Positions 1-9,900 of a stretch of DNA of 48,906 nt are shown piece by piece. Made by a program: the position numbers and the translations under genes. The stretch covers positions 1-48,906 of the forward strand of contig JAMOBE010000020.1 of assembly GCA_039908285.1 (NCBI GenBank), written 5' to 3'. The stretch's first letter is position 1. Each line of letters begins with the position of its first letter. Under the pieces are notes generated by a model. That model was not told where the DNA came from and did no database searches. It saw nothing but the letters and a program-made list of their open reading frames with translations. Origin of the DNA: JAMOBE01 sp039908285. Lineage in GTDB: Bacteria; Pseudomonadota; Alphaproteobacteria; Rhodospirillales; Rhodospirillaceae.

Positions 1-40
1 CTTTGCGTTCTTCTTCGGTCAGGAAACCAGCTTTGATCAT
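1..40 (-). CDS. Possible 5' end of a leftward gene cut by the window edge
   Basis: Read on the minus strand, an ATG at 40 opens a 13-codon frame (MIKAGFLTEEERK) that runs off the left edge. The charged, lysine/glutamate-rich start and AT-richer codons (AAA, GAA) differ from the neighbouring genes. The opening resembles the first residues of some transposases, but too little is visible to assign it. It could also be chance. Confidence 0.3.
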   Translation of the reverse strand, partial: MIKAGFLTEEERK

Positions 41-203
41 ACCCCGATTCGAATCTATTCTGCTTCATCGCGCAACCCATTTCGGCATTTTTCCGGGACT
101 CAGCGGATTCAGGGTATATTGGTTCCGATTGGACGCATTCCTTTTTTTCGGCTAGAACGAGATCCGTCGAAGTGGCGTAGTCCGTCCTCCTGGGGCCTCA
201 TTC

Positions 204-2792
204 ATGCACATCCGTACCGCTCTGGTCATCGCCGCCGCCGTCGTCTTCGCCGTACTCACGCAGGGCTCGGTCTGGCATACGCTGCATGGCATCGTGGACC
301 CGCCCAACGTCAAGGCGGTCAAGTCGATGTCGTTCTCGCCCTATGGCCGGGATCAGAACCCGCTGACCGGGGCCGAGGTGACCTTCGAGGCCATCGAGCG
401 GGACCTGGCGGTGGCCGCGAAGGTGGCTGGCGGCATCCGCACCTATGCCGCGACCGGCGGTCTGGAACGGATTCCCGAGGCAGCGGTGAAGCGGCGACGC
501 TTCCGCGTCACCGTCGGCGCCTGGATCGGCAAGGACGAGGAGCGCAACAAGCGCGAGCTGGAAAACGCCCTGAGGCTCGCCAACACCAACAAGAGCGTGG
601 TGGCCCTCGCCGTCGGCAACGAAGTGGTGCTGCGGGAGGAGAAGACACCGGCGGAGCTTGCGGCCCTGATCCGCGAGGTCAAGCCCAAGTCCAAGGTGCC
701 GGTGACCACGGGCGAAGTGTGGAACATCTGGCGGGATAATCCTGACTTGGCCGCGGCCGTCGATTACCTGTCGGTTCACATCCTGCCCTACTGGGAGGGT
801 ATCGCCGCCGACCAGGCCATCGCCTACACCTTCGCCCGCTATGACGACCTGAAGGCGCTCTATCCGAAGAAGAAGATCGTCATCGCCGAGTTCGGCTGGC
901 CGTCCCAGGGATACAACCGCAACGCCGCCGAGACCGGACCGCTGATCCAGGCGCAGCTCGTGCGCGCCTTCATCGACGAGGCGACGCGGCGCGGCATCGA
1001 CTACAACATCGTCGAGGCCTTCGACCAGCCGTGGAAGACCGGCGAAGGCTCGGTCGGCGCCTACTGGGGCCTCTACGACGCCGACCGCCAGCCCAAGTTC
1101 GAACTGGCCGGACGAGTCGAGGAGACCGGCACATGGACCCGGGCCGGCATGGCCCTTGGGCTCGGCTCCGTCCTGACGATCCTCGGCCTGTTCCGGCGGC
1201 GCCCGACCCTCGGCCACGCCGTGGCCTATGCAACCGCCGCCCACGCCATGGGGGCCGGCCTGGTAGCCGCCGCCGCCTGGCCGTTCGTCGCCTACATGAA
1301 CCCCGGCACCTGGGTCATGTGGTCCATCGGCATCGTCGCCATCATTCCCCTGACCGCCATCACCCTGTCGAAGGTGCACGAGGTCGCCGAGGTGGTGCTG
1401 GGCCGCCGGCCCGAGCGCCTCCTGCATCCGGACCACGAGTCGCTGGTGGCCAACCCCCCCATGGTGTCGGTCCAGATCCCGGCCTACAAGGAACAGCCGG
1501 ACATGCTGAAGGCCACCATGGACGCGGTGGCGGCCCTCGACTATCCCAATTTCGAGGCCCTGGTCATCGTCAACAACACCCCGGACGAATACTACTGGAA
1601 GCCCATCGAGGCCCACTGTGCCGCCCTCGGTCCGCGGTTCAAGTTCGTGTTCCTGCCCAAGGTGGCCGGCTTCAAGGCGGGCGCCCTCAACAGGGCCATG
1701 GAGCAGGTGGACCCGCGGGCCGAGATCCTGGCCCTGATCGACGCCGACTACGTGGTGGACCCGAACTGGCTCAAGGACCTGGTGCCGGCCTTCGCCGATC
1801 CCAGGGTGGCCCTGGTGCAGGCGCCCCAGGACCACCGCGACGGCCGCGAGTCGCTCCTGAAGCGGATGATGAACTGGGAGTACGCCGGGTTCTTCGACAT
1901 CGGCATGATCCAGCGCAACGAGGACGACGCCATCGTCGCCCACGGCACCATGCTGATGGTGCGCCGCTCGGCGTTCGAGGCGGTGGGCGCCTGGCAGAGC
2001 GACACCATCGTCGAGGACACCGAGCTTGGCCTGCGGCTGTTCGAGGCCGGCTACTCGGCCCAGTACACCAGCACCCGCTATGGCTGGGGCATCCTTCCCG
2101 ACACTTTCAAGGCCTTCAAGACCCAGCGCCACCGCTGGGCCTATGGCGCCATCCAGATCATCAAGAAACACTGGCGCCATATGGTTCCGGGACGGCGCAC
2201 CCTGACCCCGGCGCAGAAGTTCCAGTACACCACCGGCTGGTTCTACTGGCTGTCGGACGCCCTGGGGGCGCTGGTGGCCGTGCTGAACCTGGCGTGGGTG
2301 CCGCTGGTGCTGGCGTTCGACATGATGGTGCCGACGCTGGCCATGACCGTGCCGATCCTCACCGCCTTCGCCGTCAACATCACCCACAGCCTGTTGCTGT
2401 ACCGGGTGCGGGTGAAGGCCGGCTTCGGCGACATCCTGGCCGCCGCCATCGCCGCCATGAGCCTGCAGCTCACCGTGGCCAGGGCGGTGTTCGACGGCTT
2501 CGTCAAGGATGGCCTGCCGTTCATGCGCACCGAGAAGGGCGGCAACACCGCCCGCAAGGCCAAGGCCGAGGCGGTGGCCCTGTGGGAGACGGTGCTGGGC
2601 GGGTTGCTGGTGGCGGCAGCCCTGGCGCTCCACCTCACCAACCGGGCGGAGGTGGTGGAGACCGACTTCTTCGCCGCCACCCTGGCGATTCAGTCGGTCC
2701 CGTTCCTGTCGGCGACGGTGATGCGCCTCGTCGAACTGACCGGCCTCGGCCGAGCCGAGCCGTCCCTGGAGCCCGCGACCCAGACGGGGTGA
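204..2792 (+). CDS. GH17-GT2 fusion membrane protein (beta-glucan synthase type)
   Basis: This 862-residue protein joins a glycoside hydrolase family 17 domain to a processive family 2 glycosyltransferase. An N-terminal hydrophobic segment (residues 4-20) is followed by the GH17 part (about 40-310), with the acid/base Glu in VGNE (residue 140) and the nucleophile Glu in AEFGWPS (residue 229). Two to three membrane segments (about 315-390) lead into the GT2 domain, which has DAD (513-515), the acceptor ED pair in VEDTELG (604-605) and the QRHRW motif (641-645). Further membrane helices follow to about residue 850. This arrangement is that of the NdvB/NdvC-like beta-1,3/1,6-glucan synthases of rhizobia, where the GH17 part is thought to act as a transglycosylase. 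Cyclic or linear periplasmic glucan synthesis is the inferred role. The gene stands alone; the product structure cannot be read from sequence. Confidence 0.88.
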   Translation: MHIRTALVIAAAVVFAVLTQGSVWHTLHGIVDPPNVKAVKSMSFSPYGRDQNPLTGAEVTFEAIERDLAVAAKVAGGIRTYAATGGLERIPEAAVKRRRFRVTVGAWIGKDEERNKRELENALRLANTNKSVVALAVGNEVVLREEKTPAELAALIREVKPKSKVPVTTGEVWNIWRDNPDLAAAVDYLSVHILPYWEGIAADQAIAYTFARYDDLKALYPKKKIVIAEFGWPSQGYNRNAAETGPLIQAQLVRAFIDEATRRGIDYNIVEAFDQPWKTGEGSVGAYWGLYDADRQPKFELAGRVEETGTWTRAGMALGLGSVLTILGLFRRRPTLGHAVAYATAAHAMGAGLVAAAAWPFVAYMNPGTWVMWSIGIVAIIPLTAITLSKVHEVAEVVLGRRPERLLHPDHESLVANPPMVSVQIPAYKEQPDMLKATMDAVAALDYPNFEALVIVNNTPDEYYWKPIEAHCAALGPRFKFVFLPKVAGFKAGALNRAMEQVDPRAEILALIDADYVVDPNWLKDLVPAFADPRVALVQAPQDHRDGRESLLKRMMNWEYAGFFDIGMIQRNEDDAIVAHGTMLMVRRSAFEAVGAWQSDTIVEDTELGLRLFEAGYSAQYTSTRYGWGILPDTFKAFKTQRHRWAYGAIQIIKKHWRHMVPGRRTLTPAQKFQYTTGWFYWLSDALGALVAVLNLAWVPLVLAFDMMVPTLAMTVPILTAFAVNITHSLLLYRVRVKAGFGDILAAAIAAMSLQLTVARAVFDGFVKDGLPFMRTEKGGNTARKAKAEAVALWETVLGGLLVAAALALHLTNRAEVVETDFFAATLAIQSVPFLSATVMRLVELTGLGRAEPSLEPATQTG

Positions 2793-2816
2793 CGACGTGC
2801 CCTAAGTCCGCCGGTA

Positions 2817-3896
2817 TCAGTCGATCGGGACCGTCACCCCGAACATGGCCCAGTGGCCTGGCTTCGATCGCACGCTCACCGGCAGATCGAGCAGTTTCGC
2901 CATGCGCCGGACGGTCGGCAGTCCAAGGCCCAGTCCCGAGCGGCGGTCGCACACCGGCCGCGGCGTCTGGTTGCACTCGGAGAAGAGTGCCTCGACAAGG
3001 TCTGGCGGCAGACCGGGGCCGGTATTCCACACCTCGACGCGGACGGCCTTGGCCGTGCGGCGACAGCCCAGCAGCACCGAGCCACCCGCCCGGTTGTAGC
3101 GGAGCGCGTTGGCCAGGAGATTGCGGAGGATTCTCTCCAGCAGCACCGGATCGGTCCGCACCACCAGCCCTGCCGGCTGGACCAGGCGAAACACTAACCC
3201 ACCCCCCGTGGCCTGCCCGGTGAATTCACGGCCAAGCCGGGCCAGGACGTCGCACATGGAAAAGCTCTCTACCTTCGGCTCGATCGCCCCCGCGTCCAGG
3301 GCCGAAACGTCGAGCAGGGCATTCAGCAGACGCTCTCCCGCCGTCATGGCCTCGCCCAGCTTGGCGGCAAGATCCCGGCACTCGGGATCGACCAGGCGAT
3401 TTTCCAGCAGGTACTGGAACAGACGCATGGCCTGAAACGGCTGGCGCAGATCGTGACTGGCGGACGCGATGAAGCGCCACGCCGCCCGGGCCGCCTCCCG
3501 GGCCTCCGCTCGCGACTTGTTCAGTGCGGTGCCGCAATCCCGCCAGTCGGTCACGTCGACGGCGGCGCAGGCGGTTTCGATGATCATCCCGTCGATGGCC
3601 ACGGGCTCGACGGTCAGGTCGTACCATCGCGGCTCGAAGTCGGGCGCGAAGCGGAGCGACAAGCCAACCCGCGTCCCCACGCCCGATCGCATGACTTCCC
3701 GGATGAGCGCGTCGACCACCTCGGCGTCTGCGGGGGCCAAGATGTCGGCGGTGCTGCGGAGCGACGTTCCTTCGGCCGACATGTTGCTGGCATAGAGGCA
3801 GCGCAGGGTGGAATCGTAGCAAACGAGCACGACTCCGGCCAGGCGCTGGCCCCGGAGAATGCGGTCGCACTGCTCGTCGTTCGTCGGCGTCTCCAT
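2817..3896 (-). CDS. PAS-type sensor histidine kinase
   Basis: This is a soluble sensor kinase of about 359 residues with no membrane segment. A PAS-like sensory region (about 15-120) precedes the HisKA dimerisation domain with the phospho-acceptor His in SASHDLRQPFQ (residue 148). The HATPase domain has an N box (NLLANALRYN) and a G2 box (GLGLGL). The G1 box reads VWNTGPG, with Asn where the adenine-contacting Asp normally sits, so nucleotide binding may be weakened. A frame continues upstream to an ATG at 3956. I chose the ATG at 3896 because GGGAG lies 8 bases before it, and a TATAAC-like -10 at 3964-3969 would leave almost no leader for the longer form. No response regulator is adjacent, so the partner is unknown. 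Confidence 0.85.
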   Translation of the reverse strand: METPTNDEQCDRILRGQRLAGVVLVCYDSTLRCLYASNMSAEGTSLRSTADILAPADAEVVDALIREVMRSGVGTRVGLSLRFAPDFEPRWYDLTVEPVAIDGMIIETACAAVDVTDWRDCGTALNKSRAEAREAARAAWRFIASASHDLRQPFQAMRLFQYLLENRLVDPECRDLAAKLGEAMTAGERLLNALLDVSALDAGAIEPKVESFSMCDVLARLGREFTGQATGGGLVFRLVQPAGLVVRTDPVLLERILRNLLANALRYNRAGGSVLLGCRRTAKAVRVEVWNTGPGLPPDLVEALFSECNQTPRPVCDRRSGLGLGLPTVRRMAKLLDLPVSVRSKPGHWAMFGVTVPID

Positions 3897-4127
3897 GGGG
3901 GCTCTCCCGCTTGTATGGGATCGCGGGAGGGGGGAATCGTCGTCCCGCCCCGTCATGATAGCGGTTATATGGGGGCCGTCATTGACGCAAAAGGGGAGGG
4001 CGGTTCATGCGTTTTCCGGATGGCGTAGTGACCGATACCGGCGGACGAAAAGTCCGACTCAATTGGGGGATTCACAAAGCCGGAGAATTACGATTCTCTC
4101 CCTGTGACGCGGCAAGAGGGGGGGGGC

Positions 4128-4449
4128 ATGAGAAGGGCAGTACCGATCCGAACGGATCTGAGCGCAGGAAAACCGCGCGCCATGGCGCGCAAGGAGAAAA
4201 ACGGGCGCGCGCTGGCGCGAATACCGACAATCGCCCATGTCTTGAAGGAGCGGCACGGGCGCCGAGTCCGCTCTGGTCATGCCAACGGTCAATACTGAAG
4301 CAATGAACCGCCTCCTCACCGACTACGACGCTATCGTCGACGCCCGCCGTCAGGCATGGAATGCCCTGGTCTCCGATGTGGAGCGTGTACGCTCTCTAGT
4401 TGTCTTCCCCTGGATTCCAGGTGTCAAACATCAGGCTCGTTGGTATTAA
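4128..4449 (+). pseudogene. Decayed IS630-family transposase (internal deletion, frameshift)
   Basis: Three pieces of an IS630-type transposase survive in order. At 4128 a frame starts MRRAVPIRTDLSAGK and continues with ARKEKNGRALARI, like the N-terminal helix-turn-helix region of this family. After a frame change, 4246-4305 reads ALVMPTVNTEAMN, which in intact members lies in the catalytic core. From 4303 it joins directly to a C-terminal end with the AWN motif (DARRQAWNALV, then VRSLVVFPWI), stopping at TAA 4447-4449. Intact members are near 340 residues; only about 105 codons remain and the acidic catalytic residues are lost. The relic ends converge on and overlap the carbonic anhydrase stop codon by a few bases. 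Family assignment is from recalled family patterns, not a search. Confidence 0.6.
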
Positions 4450-5141
4450 ATCCACTCCACCTTGCCGGTCTCCAGGTGATAGACCGCGCCCACTACCTTG
4501 AGCTTGCCGGCGTCGACCATGGCCTTCACGCCATCGCACTCCTTGAGGATGAGTTGAATGCCCTCCCGCACGTTCTCGCGAATGGCATCCATGACCAGGG
4601 TGTCGCCCGTGGCGCCGCCCGCCTTCGCCCGATCCGCCGCCGGCTTGATGTGATCGGCCAGGTGCGGGAGGTGGCCGTGAAGCTTGGCCCCATTCACCAC
4701 CGCGGTCACGGCCCCGCACTTGGTGTGTCCCATCACCACCATCAGGGGCGTTCCCAGATGGCCGGTACCATACTCGATGGTGCTGACCTCGTCCTCGCCA
4801 ACCACGTTGCCGGCGACGCGGAGCACGAACAGATCTCCGATGCCCCGGTCAAAGAGCAGTTCCACCGGAACCCGTGAGTCCGAGCAGGACAGGATCGTGG
4901 CGAAGGGATGCTGACCGCCGGAAACCGTCTCGGCCTGTCGCGCGACCGACACGTTCGGGTGCGTCATCGTGCGGGAAACGAAGCGCTGATTTCCCTCCTT
5001 CAGCATGGCCATGGCCTGATCCGGCGTCACGTCGGAGGTCTGGGGAGACGCCCACGCGCTTCCCCGCGCGGTCAGGGCCAGGGCACCGGTCGCCAGAATC
5101 CCAAGGACATGACGTCGGGTGCACCCCGTTTCCTCGCACAT
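4446..5141 (-). CDS. Exported beta-class carbonic anhydrase
   Basis: This 231-residue enzyme interconverts CO2 and bicarbonate using zinc. The ligands are visible as Cys86 in SCSDSRV (with the Asp88/Arg90 dyad) and His139 and Cys142 in GHTKCGA. The N-terminus has an RR pair (CTRRHVLGI) followed by a hydrophobic stretch and a small-residue cleavage region (SAWASPQ near residue 32), which suggests Tat export to the periplasm. The frame extends upstream to 5234, but the ATG at 5141 has a strong GGAGGGG 7 bases before it and gives a clean signal peptide, so I use it. The C-terminus (GKVEWI) is typical of the family, so the transposase relic abutting the stop has not truncated it. Confidence 0.9.
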   Translation of the reverse strand: MCEETGCTRRHVLGILATGALALTARGSAWASPQTSDVTPDQAMAMLKEGNQRFVSRTMTHPNVSVARQAETVSGGQHPFATILSCSDSRVPVELLFDRGIGDLFVLRVAGNVVGEDEVSTIEYGTGHLGTPLMVVMGHTKCGAVTAVVNGAKLHGHLPHLADHIKPAADRAKAGGATGDTLVMDAIRENVREGIQLILKECDGVKAMVDAGKLKVVGAVYHLETGKVEWI

Positions 5142-5230
5142 AAACCCCTCCAACTGAAACATTGACGATCGTTTGTTGAGGTCTACTAGCAATTGATGTT
5201 GACCGATGTCAAGGCCAAAAATCTGGTAAA

Positions 5231-6088
5231 TCACACCAGCGTCCGCAGTCCCTCGCGATAGCTCGGGTAGCGCAAAGTTACGCCCAGGTCGGTCTTGATA
5301 CGGTCGTTGCGGACGCGGCGGCTGTCGGCATAGAAGCTCAGGGCCATGGGTGACAGGGTGGCGGCCGCCTGTTCATACGGCACCTCGGGCGGCGGCGCGA
5401 TGCCCAGCAACTGGCAGGCATGGGCCACCACGTCCTGCGGCGGTGCCGGCTCGTCGTCACAGACGTTGTAGATGGCCCCGGGGTTGGGCCGGGCCATCGA
5501 CGCCCTCAGCACGGCGGCGACATCCTCCACGTGGATGCGGCCGAATACGTGACCGGGCTTGACGATGCGGTGGGCAAGGTCGGCGCGCACGTTGTCGATG
5601 GGGCTGCGGCCTGGGCCATAGATGCCGGCGAGGCGGAAGACGTGCACTGGCACGCCGAGGCGACGCAGCAGCTCGAGCCAGGCCTGCTCGGCCTCCGCTC
5701 GTCGGGCCGAGCGGGCCACGGTGGGGCGGAGGGGGGATGTCTCATCGACCCACGCTCCGCCGGTGTCGCCATAGACGCCGGTGGTGGACAGATAGCCGAG
5801 CCAGGCCAGCGACGGCAGCCGCGCCAGGTCCTCGCCATGCACGGCGAGGGTGGCATCGCCGTCCCCATCGGGGGGAATCGACACCAGCACGTGGGTGACA
5901 CCCGCCAGCATGGCGGGGGCGAGGGGCCGCTCGCGGCCAAAGGGCAGGACGGTGGCGTTCACCAGACCCTTGACCGGAGGTGGGTCGCCCGGCCGGTGAG
6001 TCCCGGCGACACGCCATCCCGCCGCCATCACGTCAAGGGCGAGCCGGGTCGCGCAGTAGCCGAGGCCAAAGCAGAACAGGGATGACAT
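5231..6088 (-). CDS. SDR-family NAD-dependent epimerase-like protein (YeeZ type)
   Basis: The protein is 285 residues long and carries an N-terminal nucleotide-binding motif (FGLGYCATRLA) like the atypical extended short-chain dehydrogenases of the YeeZ group. A catalytic-type region LSTTGVYGDTGG lies near residue 105 and a sugar-nucleotide-type RLAGIYGPGR near residue 165. The canonical YxxxK is not obvious, as is common in this group. The substrate is not predictable. AAGG lies before the ATG at 6088; the long frame upstream of it is antisense to the TPR gene and is not part of the protein. The gene diverges from the TPR protein gene with about 84 bases between. Confidence 0.8.
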   Translation of the reverse strand: MSSLFCFGLGYCATRLALDVMAAGWRVAGTHRPGDPPPVKGLVNATVLPFGRERPLAPAMLAGVTHVLVSIPPDGDGDATLAVHGEDLARLPSLAWLGYLSTTGVYGDTGGAWVDETSPLRPTVARSARRAEAEQAWLELLRRLGVPVHVFRLAGIYGPGRSPIDNVRADLAHRIVKPGHVFGRIHVEDVAAVLRASMARPNPGAIYNVCDDEPAPPQDVVAHACQLLGIAPPPEVPYEQAAATLSPMALSFYADSRRVRNDRIKTDLGVTLRYPSYREGLRTLV

Positions 6089-6172
6089 CGGGACCTTGCA
6101 ATTCACGGTGAGCGGACCGATCCTACGGACCGGCAGGGCTTGCGAGAATAACAACACGGGGGGCGCCGCGCC

Positions 6173-6940
6173 ATGTCTTCGCGCACCATGTGGACACTGG
6201 GGTTGGTGGTGGGCCCTCTGCTGCTGTCGCCGTCGGCCCCGGCGGTGGCGGAGCAGCTCAACACCGCCCGCGCCTATGCCGACTGCCTGGCCATGGCCCG
6301 GGCCACGCCCGAGCAGGCCTATGAGCGCGCCCAGACCTGGGAGGCCATGGGCGGTGGCGAGCCGGCCCGGCACTGCGTCGCCATCGCCCTGCTGGGTCTG
6401 GGCAAGCTCGTCCCCGCTTCCCGCCTGCTGCAGGAACTGGCCGAGCAGAGCCGCCGCCCGCCGGCGATACGGGCGGGAATGCTGGCCCAGGCGGCCCAGG
6501 CCATGCTGCTGGCCGGCCGCCCGGGTCAGGCCAACGCCCTGCTGGGAGCGGCCCTGGCCCTGACGCCTGACGACGTCAGGCTGCTGGTGGACCGGGCGAC
6601 GGTCCTGGCGGAGGCCCGCAATTACTGGGAAGCCATCGACGATCTCAACCGTGCCCTGGATCTTGAGCCCAACCGGGTCGAGGCCCTGGTGTTCCGGGCT
6701 GCCGCCTATCGCTATCTCGATACCTTCGATCTGGCTCGCCAGGACGTGGACCAGGCCCTGACCATCGCTCCCAACAGCGCCGAGGCGCTGCTGGAACGGG
6801 GGATACTGGAGCGACTGACCGGCGATCCCAAGGCCGCTCGCCGCGACTGGATGGCGATTTTGCGCCTCGATCCCACCACGCCGACGGCCGACGCCGCCCG
6901 CCGCAACATCGAGCTTCTCGATGTCAAGGTGACGCGCTGA
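6173..6940 (+). CDS. Exported tetratricopeptide-repeat protein
   Basis: This 255-residue protein has an N-terminal signal peptide (hydrophobic residues 6-20, AVAEQ near residue 26) and then helical repeats. At least three clear TPR units occupy about residues 120-235 (for example YWEAIDDLNRALDLEPNR and DLARQDVDQALTIAPNS). Two Cys residues (40 and about 63) in the N-terminal half could pair in the periplasm. A second ATG at 6188 is possible but would shorten the charged part of the signal. It ends one base before the addB start, so the two are probably co-transcribed. TPR proteins scaffold other proteins; the partner cannot be inferred. Confidence 0.8.
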   Translation: MSSRTMWTLGLVVGPLLLSPSAPAVAEQLNTARAYADCLAMARATPEQAYERAQTWEAMGGGEPARHCVAIALLGLGKLVPASRLLQELAEQSRRPPAIRAGMLAQAAQAMLLAGRPGQANALLGAALALTPDDVRLLVDRATVLAEARNYWEAIDDLNRALDLEPNRVEALVFRAAAYRYLDTFDLARQDVDQALTIAPNSAEALLERGILERLTGDPKAARRDWMAILRLDPTTPTADAARRNIELLDVKVTR

Positions 6941-6941
6941 G

Positions 6942-9900
6942 ATGGCCACTCGCGTTCATACGATCGCCCCTGATCTTCCGTTCGTGGACGTGCTGGCGGC
7001 GGGGCTGCTCGACAGGGTGGGCGAGGAACCGGCGGCGTTGTCCCGCGCCATCGTCCTTCTGCCGACGCGGCGCGCCTGCCGGGCGCTGCGGGAGGCATTC
7101 CTGCGGCGAAGTGGTGGACGGCCCTTGCTGTTGCCGCGGCTGCTGCCGCTCGGCGCCCTGGACGAGGACGAGCCCCTGTTCGCCGGCTCGGCCGCCGCCA
7201 TGGATCTTCCTCCCGAGATGCCGCCGCTGCGGCGGCAGCTTCTCCTGACCCGGCTGATTCTGGCCGGGCGCGGCGGCCATGCCGGCGGCGGGACACCGGG
7301 GCCGGAGCAGGCGGCGCGTCTCGCCCTGGAACTGGCCGGCCTCCTCGATCAGGTTCAGACCGAGCGGTTGTCCTTCGACCGCCTGGCGACCCTGGTGCCC
7401 GAGGACTACGCCGCCCACTGGCAGATCACCCTCGATTTCCTGAAGCTTCTGACCGAGGTGTGGCCGACCCTGCTGCGGGCCGAGAACCGCCTCGACCCGG
7501 CTCCACGCCGTGACCGCCTGGCCGCCGCCCAGGGCGAGGCCTGGCGCGCCCGTCCCCCCGCCGGACCGGTGATCGCCGCCGGCTCCACCGGCAGTATCCC
7601 GGCGACCGCCGATCTTCTCAAGGTGGTGGCCTCGCTGCCCCGGGGGGCGGTGGTGCTGCCCGGGCTCGACCGCGACATGGACGACGAAAGCTGGGAGGCG
7701 CTGGACGAGAGCCATCCCCAGTACGGCCTGAAGCGCCTGCTCGGCCACCTTGGGGTGGAGCGGGGGGCGGTGACGGACTGGCCGGCGCCTCCGACGTCGC
7801 CCGACCATCGCCGTCGCGCCCATCCCGACCGCCGCCGCCTGATCGCCGAGGCCATGCGGCCGGCGACCACCACCCACCGCTGGCGTGATCTTCCTTCAGG
7901 CACTTCCATAAAGCCCTCTCCCCCCCCTTCCGGGGGGAGAGGGTTGGGTGAGGGGGGTGCCGAAATTCCCGAGATGGTGCTGGTTGCCCCACCCCCTCAC
8001 CCCGGCCCTCTCCCCCTCGAGGGGGAGAGGGAGCAGATGATAGGACGTGGTCCCTCCCTTTCCCCCGCGGCGCTGGAGGGTGTCGAGCGCATCGACTGCC
8101 CCGGCCCCCGCGAGGAGGCCCTGGCCATCGCCCTGCTGATGCGCGAAACCCTGGAGTTCGAGGGACGCACCGCCGCCCTGATCACCCCCGACCGGGCGCT
8201 GGCGCGGCGGGTGGTGGCGGAACTCGGGCGCTGGGACATCGTCATCGACGATTCGGCCGGCCGGCCCCTCGCCGAGACGCCGCCCGGCGTCTTCCTGCGC
8301 CTCACCGCCGCCATGGTGGCCGAGGACTTCGCGCCCTTCGCCCTGCTGGCGGCGCTGAAGCACCCCCTCGCCGCCGGTGGCCTGGCCGAGGCTCGCTTTC
8401 GCGCCCTGGTGCGGCAGTTGGAGCTGCGGGCGCTGCGCGGGCCGCGACCGGCTCCCGGCCTGTCCGGCCTGCGGGCGGCGCTGTCGGCCGATGACTCCCG
8501 CCTTGCGTCCTGGCTCGGCGACCTCGAGGCACTGGTCGCGCCGTTCGCGGCGCTGATGGCCGCCCCCGAGGCCGCTCCCGCCGCCCTGGTCAAGGCCCAC
8601 ATGGAGTTCGCCGAGGCGCTGGCCGCCTCCGCCGATCTGCCCGGTCCGGCGCGGCTGTGGGCGGGCGAGGCCGGCCTGGTCGCCGCCACCTTCGCCGCCG
8701 AGCTGCACGAAGCGGCGGACGTGCTGCCGGCCATGGCGCCGCGCCACTATCCGGGGCTGCTGGAGACCCTGATGGCCGGAGCGGCGGTGCGGCCGGACTA
8801 CGGCGGTCATCCGCGCCTTGCCATCTGGGGGCCGCTGGAAGCCCGCATGCAGCATCCGGACCTCCTGATCCTCGGGGGGCTCAACGAGGGGACCTGGCCG
8901 CCGCAGACCCTGACCGACCCATGGATGAGCCGGCCCATGCGCTCCCAGTTCGGCCTGCCCCTGCCGGAGCGGCGCATCGGCCTGTCGGCCCACGACTTCG
9001 CCCAGGCCTTCTGCGCCCCGCGGGTGGTGATGACCCGGGCGCGGCGGGTGGAGGGCACGCCGACCGTCGCCTCGCGCTGGCTGTTCCGGCTGGAGGCGGT
9101 GATGCGGGCGGCGGGACTGGACGAGGTGACCGCCGGATGGCGCGCCGCCAGCCCCTGGCGCGATCTCGCCGCCGTCCTGGATCAGCCGGCGTGTCCCGAT
9201 CCGGTGATCCGCCCGGCTCCCCGGCCACCGGTCGCCGCCAGGCCGAGCCATCTCTCGGTCACCGAGGTCGAGACCTGGATGCGTGATCCCTATGGCATCT
9301 ACGCCCGGCACGTGCTGCGGCTGCGCGCCCTGCAGGACATCGATGCCGACGCCGGAGCCGCCGACTATGGCAGCCGGGTGCATGCGGCCCTCGATGCCTT
9401 CGCCCGGGCTTATCCGGGTCCGCTGCCCGATGACGCGCTGGACCAGTTGTTGACGTTCGGCCGCGACGCGTTCGCCTCGCTCCTGGACCTGCCGGCCGTG
9501 GCCGCCTTCTGGTGGCCGCGCTTTCAGCGCATCGCCGCCTGGGTCATCGCCCGCGAGCACGGGCGCCGGGCCATCGTCTCGTCCGTGCTCAGCGAGATTT
9601 CCGGCCGGCTGGAGGTGCCGCGACGGGCGGGCGGCACGTTTGCCTTGAGCGCCAAGGCCGACCGCATCGACCTCCTGCGGGATGGAACCCTCGCCATCCT
9701 GGACTACAAGACCGGCCGCCATCCCTCGGTCAAGGAGGTGGCCGCCGGCTATGCGCCCCAGCTTCCCCTGGAGGCGGGGATCGCCCGCGCCGGTGGTTTC
9801 CCCGGCGTGCCGGCTCGCCCGGTGTCGGCGCTGCTGTACTGGCGCCTGCGCGGCGGTGGCAGCGTGGCGGGCGAGGAACGCTCGGCCGGAGACGACCCGA

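Noticed and set aside
198..2633. 811-codon minus-strand open frame opposite the GH17-GT2 gene
   Set aside because: It is rich in His, Gly, Gln and Arg with no recognisable domain and is the shadow expected in high-GC DNA opposite a real gene with clear catalytic motifs.
4007..4306. Possible 99-codon gene with GGGAGGG before its ATG
   Set aside because: The protein has no recognisable pattern and most of it overlaps, in another frame, the transposase relic, which is the better explanation. The first 120 bases (3957-4127) hold only the kinase promoter region and nothing else I can name.
5231..6949. 572-codon minus-strand frame including the SDR gene
   Set aside because: Only the part from the ATG at 6088 resembles an SDR protein. 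The upstream half is antisense to the TPR gene.
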